Assembly (NCBI GenBank): GCA_029262375.1
Contig: JAJCZM010000044.1
Location: 248,001-312,000, forward strand
DNA length: 64,000 nt
Direction of reading: 5' to 3'
Origin: Deltaproteobacteria bacterium
GTDB lineage: Bacteria > Desulfobacterota > Binatia > UBA1149 > SPBQ01
Position numbers and translations under genes: made by a program. Positions 52,989 to 61,333 of the stretch are shown piece after piece. The stretch's first letter is position 1. Every line of letters begins with the position of its first letter. Below the pieces are notes generated by a model, which was not told the origin of the DNA, did no database searches, and saw nothing but the letters and a program-made list of their open reading frames with translations.

Positions 52989-54464
52989 CTACGCCGCAGG
53001 ACAGTCGAGTTCGACGTCCAGCCCGACGGCGAACTGCAATACGCGCAGCGCATCGGACGCAACAACTGCACCGCTGTTGTCGACATCGCAGCGCTCGGGG
53101 GGGCAGTCGTGCGGTTGCCCGACGGCCGATTGCAAGATGAGCAAAGCGTCAGTAGCCGTAAACAGCGTATCAACATTCGCATCGCCGCAGATGCTCACCG
53201 GTACGGTTGTCGACGTCGATGTACTCGTCGTCGTCGTACTCGTGGTAGTAGTGGTCGTCGTGGTCGTCGTCGGAAAGAGCGCCGTGTGACGCACGAACTG
53301 CCACTGCAGAACGCCGAACGTGTGAATCGACCCTTCTCCCCAGAAAACGCGATCGACGGGCCCATGATTGCTATTCGAGACAAACGTCGCGCCGCTTAGC
53401 GTCGGTACTCCGTCGTAAAGAACGGTAACGCTACCGTCAGACTCGATCTCGATTCGGTAGTTATGAAACGCGTCGTCTGTATCGACGACCGCCGAGTCCC
53501 CCACTACATCGCCGTTGGTCGTAACGAACATTTCGTCTTGATCGATGAACAGCGCTACCCCCTCCTGAACGTCGGTAGTCACGGCGATGAATCCGGGCGC
53601 GCGGTTGCTTGCAGCGCTCGAACCGCTGACGAAACGCATGCGCGTCTCGAGCGCGAAAGGCAGCGTCACATCGATCTGCGGCGCTTCTTGGATGTAGTAC
53701 ATGTGCTCGAGATTCTCGGAAGACGACAGCGTGAGTACGCCGCCGTCGAGTTCCGGTTGCTCGGGCTCAGCCGAATCGAACCCGGTCCACGCGGGCGAAA
53801 CTTGGTCGGGGAACAGACCTGACGCCCCGTCCCACTCATTCGTAAAGTCGGAGGTGCACGACGTCGTTGCATCCAGGTTGACGGTCTCGAAGGCGTTGTT
53901 CTCGGGGGTCGCGGGATCGGCGCAGGCAAAGTCTGCCGCGTTGTCACCGGTGTCCGTTACGCGGACGAGTGAGTGCCCAACCGGAGTGAGCGAAGTCGGG
54001 GTTCCGATATGTGGATTGGTCGGACCGATGTAGGCTCCGTAGGCAACGCAATCGACGTACTGCGACGGCACGGTTTCGTTGCCCGGTTTGCCCCAGCAGA
54101 CCATACCGCCGTCGGTGGGTAGCCCGCCCGAGAATGTAAAGTCGGGAGTGAGTCCGCTGTCTGCGGCGAACTGAGCGGTGCCCATGATCCAGCGTCGGTC
54201 GGCGCCGCCGGTAACTCCCGAGGGTACCGTAAGAACCACAGACGAGAAGTTGCCGTCGGCGTCGAACACGGAAAGCTTCGATCCGCCGACCACGCCTTGC
54301 CCGCCGGAGAGCATGCGAATTTCGACGAACTGCGAAGAGGAATCGCCGCTGTAGCTCGCCATCACCTCATCGATGACGGCCAGGTGGAACGCGGCTTCCA
54401 CTTCTCGCGGACAGATTGCGGCAAGTACGCAGGTCGCTAGGAATCCCAGAAGCATTGTTCGCAT
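52989..54464 (-). CDS. Secreted lamin-tail/LamG-like protein with Thr linker and C-terminal dockerin-like module
   Basis: About 491 residues from ATG 54464; ATG 54476 is close. The signal peptide is LLGFLATCVLAAICPREVEA. Next is a beta-rich domain (AVIDEVMASYSGDSSSQFVEIRM) like lamin-tail/LTD domains, then a second domain with FHNYRIEIESDGSVTVLYDG resembling concanavalin-like (LamG) folds. A short Thr-rich linker (TTTTTTTTSTTTTST) leads to a dockerin-like Cys-rich segment (RCDVDNSGAVVASDAL). It is likely a surface or matrix adhesion protein. Confidence 0.8.
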   Translation of the reverse strand: MRTMLLGFLATCVLAAICPREVEAAFHLAVIDEVMASYSGDSSSQFVEIRMLSGGQGVVGGSKLSVFDADGNFSSVVLTVPSGVTGGADRRWIMGTAQFAADSGLTPDFTFSGGLPTDGGMVCWGKPGNETVPSQYVDCVAYGAYIGPTNPHIGTPTSLTPVGHSLVRVTDTGDNAADFACADPATPENNAFETVNLDATTSCTSDFTNEWDGASGLFPDQVSPAWTGFDSAEPEQPELDGGVLTLSSSENLEHMYYIQEAPQIDVTLPFALETRMRFVSGSSAASNRAPGFIAVTTDVQEGVALFIDQDEMFVTTNGDVVGDSAVVDTDDAFHNYRIEIESDGSVTVLYDGVPTLSGATFVSNSNHGPVDRVFWGEGSIHTFGVLQWQFVRHTALFPTTTTTTTTTTSTTTTSTSTSTTVPVSICGDANVDTLFTATDALLILQSAVGQPHDCPPERCDVDNSGAVVASDALRVLQFAVGLDVELDCPAA

Positions 54465-54565
54465 GTGTTCTCTCATTTGAGCGGTGAATCTGTGTCGGGA
54501 AATGTCCCGGTCCATCACTCTAGTTTCGGCTTCCGCCATGGGTGACGCCAACCTCGGCAGGTCGT

Positions 54566-55306
54566 CTATGGAACGCCGCCGACGCTCGACGCCGCGACCA
54601 ACAGCTCGGTGACTTCGTCGGCCAGGCCTTCAGCGGCCGCGTGCGCGGCGTTGCGCCACTGGCGTGGGCCCGGGTTCGTGATGGTCGTGCGCAGTAGACG
54701 CCGCGTGAGCACTTGCTTACCGGACTCGAACGGAGCGATCGGAGCGACAATCTCGATCACCGCGCGCGCGTACATGCGTTGAACGAACGCGTCTTCGCCG
54801 CTGTACCAAGCCCAAAACTCCAAGATTGAAATCTCGACGGGTAGAGCGCCGGGCAACGCGAGGTCGTCTTGCCCGTACGAAACGAGACCGGCACCCGCGA
54901 ATCCTGCTTGCACGGTATCGCCTATCAAACGTGAGAGCGCCTCGCGCGTTTCGAACAACACCGGATCGCCACTAACGACACTGTCGCTCGTGGTCGAAGT
55001 CCGTTCGCTGCGATAGTCACCCATGTCGCGGCCGAAGATTCGCGCGCGTGTATCTGCATGGTCTATCAACTCGGGACTGATCGACGGCTCCGACGAATGC
55101 TCGGCGCGAGGCGCAAACGTGCGCGCGTCGACCACACGCGTGATGATGTATCTCGGCCCCTCATCGCTCACGGAGATCGTCACGGGCGGCGGAACGCGCA
55201 CCGCAGTTCTCGGCACGCTGCAGCTGGATAGCGACATCGTCGCAACGACTGCGAAAACGGCAGCCGTAGCCCACAACGAAAGACCCCGTAGCGCCACACC
55301 TGCCAT
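54566..55306 (-). CDS. Lipoprotein of unknown function
   Basis: 246 residues with a signal peptide and a lipobox (ATMSLSSC, Cys29). The mature protein is beta-rich near the N-terminus (YIITRVVDARTF) with a helical region later, somewhat like the auxiliary lipoproteins of ABC-transport complexes, but that is weak. It overlaps the SDR gene by a single base and reads the same way, so it is likely cotranscribed. Confidence 0.75.
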   Translation of the reverse strand: MAGVALRGLSLWATAAVFAVVATMSLSSCSVPRTAVRVPPPVTISVSDEGPRYIITRVVDARTFAPRAEHSSEPSISPELIDHADTRARIFGRDMGDYRSERTSTTSDSVVSGDPVLFETREALSRLIGDTVQAGFAGAGLVSYGQDDLALPGALPVEISILEFWAWYSGEDAFVQRMYARAVIEIVAPIAPFESGKQVLTRRLLRTTITNPGPRQWRNAAHAAAEGLADEVTELLVAASSVGGVP

Positions 55307-56166
55307 CAGGCGATCTTGCAGTGCTGCCGCATGATGCGCTCGAACAAACGCGCGCTCACGAATCGTTTGAGCAATCCGCCGGCTTTCTGGTCGATCGCTC
55401 CGACCATGTAACGCGTCTTCGGATCCTTCTCGTCGAGCAAACGCAGAACGAGTTGCGCGAACACAACAGGGTCCGCCCCCGTACGTTCATCGTTGGCGTA
55501 GGACTCGACCGTCTTACGCATCTGCGCGCCGTAGACCGGTGAATCGGCCCTCTCGACGAAGATGCGTTTGTCGGTCATCTCAGTTTTGAAGTCGCCAGGC
55601 TCGATACAGCACACCTTGATCCCGAAAGGCCGTACTTCGAGCCGCAGCGATTCGGTGAGCGCTTCCACGCCGAACTTGCTCACACAGTAGTAGGCCTGAA
55701 ACGGCAAACTGATCAGTCCGCCTATCGAGCTGACATTGATGATCTTGCCGCTTCCCTGCGCACGCATCGTGGGGAGCACGGCACGCGTCACCCGCACCAC
55801 ACCGAACAAATTGGTTTCCAGCTGCCGCTTGGCTTCTTCGATCGTCGTATCTTCGACCGAACCCGCTACACCGATGCCGGCATTGTTGAGAACCGCGTCG
55901 ATCCGACCGGCCAACTCGAGCACGCTCGCGACGCCCGCTTCAACACTTGCGTCGTCGTCGACGTCCATCACGATCGACGTGTACGGGCGTGGCTCGGTGT
56001 CGGGCTTGCGGCTCGTGCCGAAGACGCGGTAGCCGCGCGACGAGAGCAGTTTCACTGTCGCCAGGCCGAAGCCCGAAGAGACGCCGGTGACGAGGACGAC
56101 GGGGGCGTTGGCTGTGGTTGGGTCGGGGGACTGTGTTTTTTGCGGAGTTTGGTTCGGGGCGCTCAT
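55306..56166 (-). CDS. SDR family oxidoreductase
   Basis: 286 residues from ATG 56166. Rossmann motif VTGVSSGFGLATVKLL, LNNAGIGVAG for the NNAG motif, Ser in NVSSIGG and YxxxK as YCVSKFG. It belongs to the classical SDR superfamily (retinol/hydroxysteroid-dehydrogenase-like). Substrate is unknown. It precedes the lipoprotein gene and is close to the integron boundary. Confidence 0.9.
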   Translation of the reverse strand: MSAPNQTPQKTQSPDPTTANAPVVLVTGVSSGFGLATVKLLSSRGYRVFGTSRKPDTEPRPYTSIVMDVDDDASVEAGVASVLELAGRIDAVLNNAGIGVAGSVEDTTIEEAKRQLETNLFGVVRVTRAVLPTMRAQGSGKIINVSSIGGLISLPFQAYYCVSKFGVEALTESLRLEVRPFGIKVCCIEPGDFKTEMTDKRIFVERADSPVYGAQMRKTVESYANDERTGADPVVFAQLVLRLLDEKDPKTRYMVGAIDQKAGGLLKRFVSARLFERIMRQHCKIA

Positions 56167-56271
56167 GGCGCGCCCACTATCCGACGTGCGACACGCCCAT
56201 GCTAGGACCGCGCGCCCAGTGCTTCAGGCGCGGCGGGGAACCGGCCCATGGCCATCAGTGCTCAGACCGTA

Positions 56272-56853
56272 TCACCGACGAGCACCGGCTTCGCTGCCTC
56301 GATCCAGCGGGCTGCGAACCCCCACGGCGCCTCGACCCATCACGTGCGTGTAGATCATCGTCGTGCGCACGTCACTGCCCCGACAGTCTCTGAACGGTGC
56401 GAATATCGGCGCCGTCTTCCAACAGATGCGTGGCGAACGAATAACGGAATGAGTGACAGGTGGCAGGCTTGTCCAGCCCGGCATGACGCACAGCTTGACG
56501 GACGGCTAGTTGTACTGCGCTCTCGTGCAAGTGGTGGCGCACCCGAACTCGCGTACGAGCTCGCGCACATGTTGGAGTCGCTTGGAATCCAGGCGCAGTA
56601 CCTCGCGAGACAAGTAGAGGATTGCTGCGAGCGCCTGGTTCTGCGTGCTCGCGGCGACGTGCCGTCGAACCGCGAGGTCTGTTGGAAAACGCGAGATCTC
56701 GGTGGCGTCCAGTGTTCGTGAGTGACGAAGCTCACAGAACTGGATGAAGCGTTTGATCCAATGCACGTACGCTTGCTCGGTCCGCAGGCTGTAATGCCGC
56801 GCCTGGATCGAGTCGCGGACTTGTTCCAGGAGCTTGGGTATTCTGGCCACCAT
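56272..56853 (-). pseudogene. Integron integrase (intI) remnant, internally deleted and frameshifted
   Basis: The N-terminal part reads MVARIPKLLEQVRDSIQARH, followed by SLRTEQAYVHWIKRFIQF and [17 protein letters not shown], like the SAM-like core-binding domain of integron integrases. After about residue 100 the sequence jumps to the C-terminal region in a new frame: [20 protein letters not shown] and then, with another shift, VRTTMIYTHVMGRG (the Tyr nucleophile motif). The catalytic Arg and the middle of the protein are missing. It is therefore a decayed intI, inactive as read. It points away from the cassette array, the canonical layout. Confidence 0.8.
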
Positions 56854-56977
56854 CCTTGATGCACTCGTCAACATGTTGATGGGGTGGTCTGCTTGCACCG
56901 CCACAAACGAGTGAAGTAAAACGAGAATCAACGCAGCCAGTCAACCGCGGTCGTGTGATAACACAGACGGTTCGGTC

Positions 56978-56995
56978 GGCTAACTGGCGTTATGC
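56978..56995 (+). other. Candidate attI insertion site
   Basis: GGCTAACTGGCGTTATGC resembles the core-site geometry of attI: a TAAC/GTTA inverted pair and a GTTATGC core at 56989-56995, about 20 bases before the first cassette gene. Confidence 0.5.
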
Positions 56996-57014
56996 CGCGA
57001 GCGGAGCTGCAGTG

Positions 57015-57991
57015 ATGCACGATGTCTTCTTGAGCCACGCGACCGAAGACAAGGAGGACCTTGTCCGCCCTCTAGCGCTTGAGCTGGAACGCCTGGGGCT
57101 AGATGTCTGGTACGACGAGTCCGCCCTTCAAGTGGGCGACTCCGTCCGGCGCTCGATTGATACCGGCCTTAATGAATCACGCTTCGCAGTGGTTGTGCTT
57201 AGCCGCGCGTTCTTCGTCAAGAGCTGGGCCAATTGGGAGTTGAACGGACTGGTTCAGCGAAATCCCCTTTTCTCCTCCCGGTCTGGCACAACGTCGACTC
57301 AGCCACAGTAGCGAAGTACTCACCATCAATCGCCGACCTGTTTGCACTGAACTCCCGGATTGGCGCTTCGGATCTAGCCGCTCAGATCTTCGAAATCGCA
57401 AAGCCCGATCCGGCTCCTCCGGGACCGCCTCTTGCTGCATCGGTCACTGTAACTGGTGAACTCCCTCCACAACTCGCAGCTCGGTTGAGTACTGCGGTCC
57501 GAATTTTCCACGAGTTGGCGTGCGAGGATGTGGAGCTTTCAAACCTGGATGTCTCCGTCGCGATTCCAGTAGAAGAGAGTGGGCATACGTCGCTGGTAGT
57601 GCTCGCACGCCATTCCGAATCAAGGGGTACAGATGTGACGACGCGCGGAAGGATACCGCTCAATAACACAGTTGCCGGACATGTATTGGCCCACTCGAAT
57701 CCAATGAACTTCGTCAACCTAGACATTGCCGAGTCTAGGTTCGCCTCATACCGGCACCGGAGCAACATGTATTCTTCGCTGCTTGCCATTCCGATCATGG
57801 ACCGCTCGGAAGAGCCGGGCCAGCCGACAGGGGTGGTTTCGTTGTCTTCACCCAAGAGGAATTCCTTTGCGCCCAAGAAGGCGGCTCGTCTTCAGAAGTA
57901 CGCCAATCTGGCGTTTGAGCCGATACTTGCGCAGATTCGTAGCGACGGAGAAGCGCGGCATGACAAGGCGTTGAACACGGACGTGGAATAG
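57015..57991 (+). pseudogene. TIR-GAF protein, frameshifted (first cassette)
   Basis: The first frame from ATG 57015 gives HDVFLSHATEDKED and KSWANWELNGLVQR, a TIR domain with the likely NADase Glu (E75), then ends at 57311. The continuation (SPFLLPVWHNVDSATVAKYS) lies in another frame that starts around 57265 and runs to 57991; its later part contains GHVLAHSNPMNFVNLD and SLLAIPIMDR, a GAF-like sensor domain. A single shift in a run of C and T near 57268-57275 would join them. A real TIR-GAF gene is probable; the shift may be decay or a sequencing error. Confidence 0.7.
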
Positions 57992-58092
57992 CCCGCTTCC
58001 AACGACCGCAGTACCGTTCGGGCATCAATCTTCTTAGGCCCGGCCTAGCTCGGCGGCGCTATTCCACGCCCGTTAACGCCGATCCGTTAGGT
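57958..58092 (+). other. attC-like site (cassette 1)
   Basis: GCATGAC at 57958-57964 lies opposite GTTAGGT at 58086-58092. Inside, CGTGGAATAGC pairs exactly with GCTATTCCACG, and GGCGTTGAAC with GTTAACGCC, giving a long imperfect hairpin typical of attC. Confidence 0.75.
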
Positions 58093-58164
58093 GGCATACG
58101 CATCCGTCATCTTTTCGACGATCCAGATCGGCAAAGCTCCGACGCCGTGGTAGCGTAGCGAGGC

Positions 58165-58395
58165 ATGCCCAGTCAGACACGAGATCTCGAATCACAGCTT
58201 CTTGAACTGCCGTCAGAGGATCGTGCGCGTCTCGCGACAAAGCTGATCTCCAGCCTCGAAATCGAAGCTGACGCCGACGCCGAGTCGGCCTGGCTGATCG
58301 AGGCGGAACGCAGACTGGATGAGCTCGAATCCGGGAACATCCAAGGTGTTTCGGCAGATACAGTATTCGAGAAAGCACGCTCTACGCTCAAGTGA
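58165..58395 (+). CDS. Addiction module antitoxin component (PF09720-like)
   Basis: 76 residues, acidic, with LLELPSEDRARLATKLISSL and a second helix with WLIEAERRLDELESG. The family of short proteins is the labile antitoxin partner of RelE/ParE-type toxins. Its stop overlaps a GTG (58392) opening a 26-residue frame (QLALTRVRILPHA) that may be the start of a broken toxin. It is the first gene after the attC at 58092. Confidence 0.8.
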   Translation: MPSQTRDLESQLLELPSEDRARLATKLISSLEIEADADAESAWLIEAERRLDELESGNIQGVSADTVFEKARSTLK

Positions 58396-58878
58396 AGCAA
58401 TTGGCGCTGACGCGGGTGAGGATTCTGCCGCACGCCGCAGTCTACATTCCGCGCGGAATGTTCGACGGCTGATCGTGGCGGGCTTGTTCGCGATCCATCG
58501 ACCTCGGCCCTCGATGCTCCAAAATATCGCTGCGAGTGAACCACATCACGCGCAGCACTTGCTTCGCCGCAAGTGCTCGGAGTACAAAGGAGTACCGGCC
58601 GAGCGACAACGATTGCCGTGTTATATTCCGGCATCTTCGGTCGGCTAATTGTAGTTGCGCGGACGAGCGTGAGCCGGCGGCAACTCGATAGTCCACGTCG
58701 AGGAACCCCGAGGACGTGAGTCCGTTCTGGCGCGCCCTACGCCGCACCCCGGCGCCACCATGTAGAGATCTCTGTCTGCCACGTGCAGCAAGCCCGCGAG
58801 GGAGCGAGCTGGGCGGGACGTTCTCCGCGACCAGTCGACCCGGCCGTCAGCTGCACTAGAAGGCCACGAATCGAGACG
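58396..58878. other. Intergenic stretch with no confident gene
   Basis: It holds a possible toxin stub (58392-58472) and open frames on both strands without family resemblance. At about 58854, ACTAGAAGGCC resembles a degenerate cassette core site 25 bases before the next gene. Nothing else can be supported. Confidence 0.5.
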
Positions 58879-59295
58879 ATGCTGACGAAGAAAGATATCG
58901 AGGCGCTCTCGGAGGCCCGCCTCGCTGACGCGAAGCACCTGCTCCAGGCAAAAAGGTACTCTGCAGCTTACTACCTTTCCGGATATGCGGTCGAACTCGG
59001 TATCAAGGCATGCGTCGCGTCAGTGTTCCAGGCCAACGCAATTCCCGACAAGTCGTTTGTCGATGCTGTCTATTCGCACCGACTTCGTAAACTGATTGGC
59101 CTCGCGGGTCTCGAACAGCAGCTGGAAAGGGACATGAAAGCCGACCCGGACTTGGCGGGGGCATGGGGTGTCGCTAGCAAGTGGACCGAGGCCAGCCGAT
59201 ACGCCATGTGGACCGAGTTCGCTTCGGCAAGCATGGTTCAAGCGGTCGGGGATCCTGAACACGGAGTCGTACAATGGCTGAAGAAGCACTGGTAG
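58879..59295 (+). CDS. HEPN-domain protein
   Basis: 138 residues from ATG 58879. The helical core SAAYYLSGYAVELGIKACVA is the hallmark of the HEPN fold, followed by DAVYSHRLRKLIGLAGLEQ (a possible Rx4-6H-like basic region). HEPN proteins are often RNases paired with a nucleotidyltransferase in toxin-antitoxin or defence systems. The next gene overlaps by 22 bases but is not a recognisable nucleotidyltransferase. Confidence 0.75.
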   Translation: MLTKKDIEALSEARLADAKHLLQAKRYSAAYYLSGYAVELGIKACVASVFQANAIPDKSFVDAVYSHRLRKLIGLAGLEQQLERDMKADPDLAGAWGVASKWTEASRYAMWTEFASASMVQAVGDPEHGVVQWLKKHW

Positions 59296-59669
59296 AGAGT
59301 CTCATCTCGGAGGCAGGGCAGCTCGTCAAGAAGCTTGATGAGTTGGGAGATCGACCAACCAACGTACTTTGGTACTACTTCTCCGATGCGGAGGAGTGGC
59401 GTCTTTTGATTGCCGGTGAGTCGTTCGACCGACTCCTTCCAATAGAAGAGAGGCAGGCATATCAGAAGATTGGTCGTGCACTTTCTGGTGCCGATCTCCG
59501 GTCGTTAACCATCGCCGACGTGAAGCTCGTCAGGACAAACGACCCGCTGATTGTTGCGACCAAGCCTGTTGCTCAGACTTCACCGACGGCCGTGGCTCGA
59601 ATCCACTTCCGAGACAACACATTCAACGGCATCTTCGTCAAAGAGATGCTTGTATTGCGGGCATCATAG
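59274..59669 (+). CDS. Partner of HEPN gene, unknown family
   Basis: 131 residues, overlapping the HEPN gene. Features include WYYFSDAEEWRLLIAGESFDRLLP in the N-terminal half and beta-rich C-terminal FRDNTFNGIFVKEMLVLR. It has no known catalytic motif I recognise. Overlap and order suggest a two-gene unit that moves as one cassette. Confidence 0.6.
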   Translation: MAEEALVESLISEAGQLVKKLDELGDRPTNVLWYYFSDAEEWRLLIAGESFDRLLPIEERQAYQKIGRALSGADLRSLTIADVKLVRTNDPLIVATKPVAQTSPTAVARIHFRDNTFNGIFVKEMLVLRAS

Positions 59670-59797
59670 CGCCGGGCTACGAAAAAAGTGTGTGATGTCA
59701 GAACTACTACGACGCTCGCCGATCGGGCCCTCGGGGCGTGACGTAGCCGGGCACAACGCCAGGTCGGTGGTCGCCACACAACTACGCGTTGCAGAGC

Positions 59798-60049
59798 ATG
59801 GATTTGGAAGCAACAAGAAACCTGGGTTTCGCACTCTCTGCCGTAGCCATCCTGCTTCGCATCCTCTTCGCACGGTGGGTGCCGCGCGGCAAGTCCAAAT
59901 GGGATAACCCCGAGCCGGCTCTTGCGCCATCGATAGCCTCTCGGTGGCTTTCGCCCCGGGCGTGCGACCTCGGTGCAGCGCTCGCCGTAATCTCCCTTCT
60001 TAGCGGCGCCATACTGCTCGTTTGGAGCGCCCTTTCCGGACGCCCCTAA
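59798..60049 (+). CDS. Small membrane protein of the cassette array
   Basis: 83 residues from ATG 59798. Hydrophobic helices are LGFALSAVAILLRILFA and GAALAVISLLSGAILLVWSAL. It resembles many small integron-cassette proteins with no known function. GCGTTGCAG just upstream may be a degenerate core site. Confidence 0.5.
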   Translation: MDLEATRNLGFALSAVAILLRILFARWVPRGKSKWDNPEPALAPSIASRWLSPRACDLGAALAVISLLSGAILLVWSALSGRP

Positions 60050-60111
60050 GTCTATTCGCTGGGCCGTCGCCAGCTCGACAGGCGCGCCGATGAGTGGCTG
60101 ATCCGTTAGGC
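60044..60111 (+). other. Candidate attC site (weak)
   Basis: The 3' core GTTAGGC is clear at 60105-60111 and is preceded by GATCC, as at the first attC. The 5' core is only a weak match (CCCTAAG at 60044-60050), at the stop codon of the membrane-protein gene. Confidence 0.5.
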
Positions 60112-60136
60112 CGCCCTACGGATACATCACATGGGT

Positions 60137-60182
60137 ATTAAACATAAGTCATTGACCTAGTACGCCATTGGCTTATACTAAT
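60137..60182 (+). promoter_or_regulatory. Promoter and possible operator of the BrnT-type operon
   Basis: TTGACC (60152-60157) and TATACT (60174-60179) are separated by 16 bases, a good sigma70-type promoter in an AT-rich island. ATTAAACATAAGTC and GGCTTATACTAAT flank the -35 and overlap the -10 as an imperfect inverted repeat, a likely site for autorepression. Confidence 0.7.
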
Positions 60183-60190
60183 CCTATGGC

Positions 60191-60478
60191 GTGCGCATCG
60201 AATGGGATCAGGCCAAAAACCGGCAGAATCGGAAGAAACACGGCATCTCGTTCGAGGAGGCCGGCGACCTCCTTGCCGGCAGCGTCGACTACCTCGAAAT
60301 CTTCGATGAAGACCACTCGGTCGCAGAGGACCGGTTCATCTGCATCGGACCGACACCGCGCGGGATCATTGTTGTCGTCAAAGCAGAACCTGAGGATGAC
60401 GTCGCGCGAATCCTTTCTGCCAGACCGGCGACGCGGCGTGAGATTGTCCTGTACCGCCGGTATCTAGGAGGGACGTAA
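60191..60478 (+). CDS. BrnT-like toxin
   Basis: 95 residues from GTG 60191. WDQAKNRQNRKKHGISFEEA is the signature of BrnT, an RNase-type toxin with a RelE-like fold. The partner gene starts 2 bases after the stop. It begins with a promoter inside the cassette, consistent with its own transcription. Confidence 0.88.
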   Translation: MRIEWDQAKNRQNRKKHGISFEEAGDLLAGSVDYLEIFDEDHSVAEDRFICIGPTPRGIIVVVKAEPEDDVARILSARPATRREIVLYRRYLGGT

Positions 60479-60479
60479 C

Positions 60480-60770
60480 ATGACTAAGTTCCCAGAACTC
60501 ACTGAAGCCGAGTTCGAGCGCGCGATCCCGGCGAGGCTCCGCAAGCGCTTGATGCGCGGTGATTTTAGATCCGGAGAGGACGTAGCCGCGCTACGGCGCT
60601 TTACCGGCCTGACGCAGACCCAGTTCGCGCAAGCGATGGGTATCAGCGTGCACACTCTGCGCAATTGGGAGCAGGGGCGGCGCACGCCAGAGGGGCCGGC
60701 GATCGGGCTGCTTCGAATCGCGGCAAGGCACCCGAAGATCTTGCGAGAGAATCTTGTATCGGCAGCCTGA
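60480..60770 (+). CDS. HTH-type antitoxin (XRE-like) of the BrnT-type module
   Basis: 96 residues. The C-terminal half is a helix-turn-helix (TGLTQTQFAQAMGISVHTLRNW) and the N-terminal half carries a basic segment. In BrnT systems the usual antitoxin is BrnA (a ribbon-helix-helix); here an XRE-type protein occupies the position. It probably binds the toxin and represses the promoter just upstream. Confidence 0.85.
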   Translation: MTKFPELTEAEFERAIPARLRKRLMRGDFRSGEDVAALRRFTGLTQTQFAQAMGISVHTLRNWEQGRRTPEGPAIGLLRIAARHPKILRENLVSAA

Positions 60771-60823
60771 CATGCGCATGGAGCGGGCCAGCCGCACAGT
60801 CGCACAGTCGCAGGACGTTAGAC
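60765..60823 (+). other. Candidate attC site
   Basis: GCCTGAC (60765-60771) faces GTTAGAC (60817-60823). The left core overlaps the stop codon of the HTH gene. Confidence 0.55.
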
Positions 60824-60835
60824 GGCGGCACGACC

Positions 60836-61258
60836 ATGGAGCAGTACGCAAAGGCCCGCACGTCGGAGCTGATCTGCATCCCCTTTCTCGATTCGTCAAC
60901 GACGCCATCGGAACGGGATGCCATCGCGGCTCAGCTCCGTAGCCGCGGATTCGGCCGGATTTCGGTCCTGTTCCTTCGAATCCTCGCTGGGCTAGGCCTC
61001 TGGTGGAATCTCATTGTGTGGGAGTGGGTATCGCTTGACCTAAACGACGTGCTCTTCGGCTACGCGATCAACTTCGGCCTGGTCACGCTTGTCGCCACAG
61101 TGGTCACTGCAGTCCGCTTCTTCACGGGCGGCCCCCTCCTCGCGGCCGGCGCGGTCGCTCTGGCGTCATCGCTCGTCTGCCTTAGCTTGCTCCTCATTGC
61201 CAAGCGGGGGTATGAGCGTGAACGGCGAGCAACCGAACACACGAGAGCCGCCGTCTAA
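60836..61258 (+). CDS. Small integral membrane protein (cassette gene)
   Basis: 140 residues from ATG 60836, 12 bases after the core site. Hydrophobic helices are LFLRILAGLGLWWNLIVW, GYAINFGLVTLVATVVTAV and VALASSLVCLSLLLIA. Its stop overlaps the next attC (GTCTAAC). No homologous family is recognised. Confidence 0.75.
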   Translation: MEQYAKARTSELICIPFLDSSTTPSERDAIAAQLRSRGFGRISVLFLRILAGLGLWWNLIVWEWVSLDLNDVLFGYAINFGLVTLVATVVTAVRFFTGGPLLAAGAVALASSLVCLSLLLIAKRGYERERRATEHTRAAV

Positions 61259-61320
61259 CAAGGCGTTGAGCCGTACGCGAGGAATCGGGATGGATGCCTT
61301 ATCGCGACAGGGCGTTAGAA
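61253..61320 (+). other. attC-like site
   Basis: GTCTAAC (61253-61259) lies opposite GTTAGAA (61314-61320), with GGCGTTGAGCC and ATCGCGACAG as inner arms. Geometry and length (68 bp) fit attC. Confidence 0.7.
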
Positions 61321-61333
61321 GGCGGCTTAGGAA

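Noticed and set aside
58442..58747. Minus-strand 101-residue frame in the gap after the orphan antitoxin
   Set aside because: No family resemblance, Arg/Ser-rich, overlaps the toxin stub; not supported as a gene.
59752..59790. Possible short attC between the HEPN pair and the small membrane gene
   Set aside because: CAACGC/GCGTTG pairing exists but the span is only about 40 bases, shorter than known attC sites.
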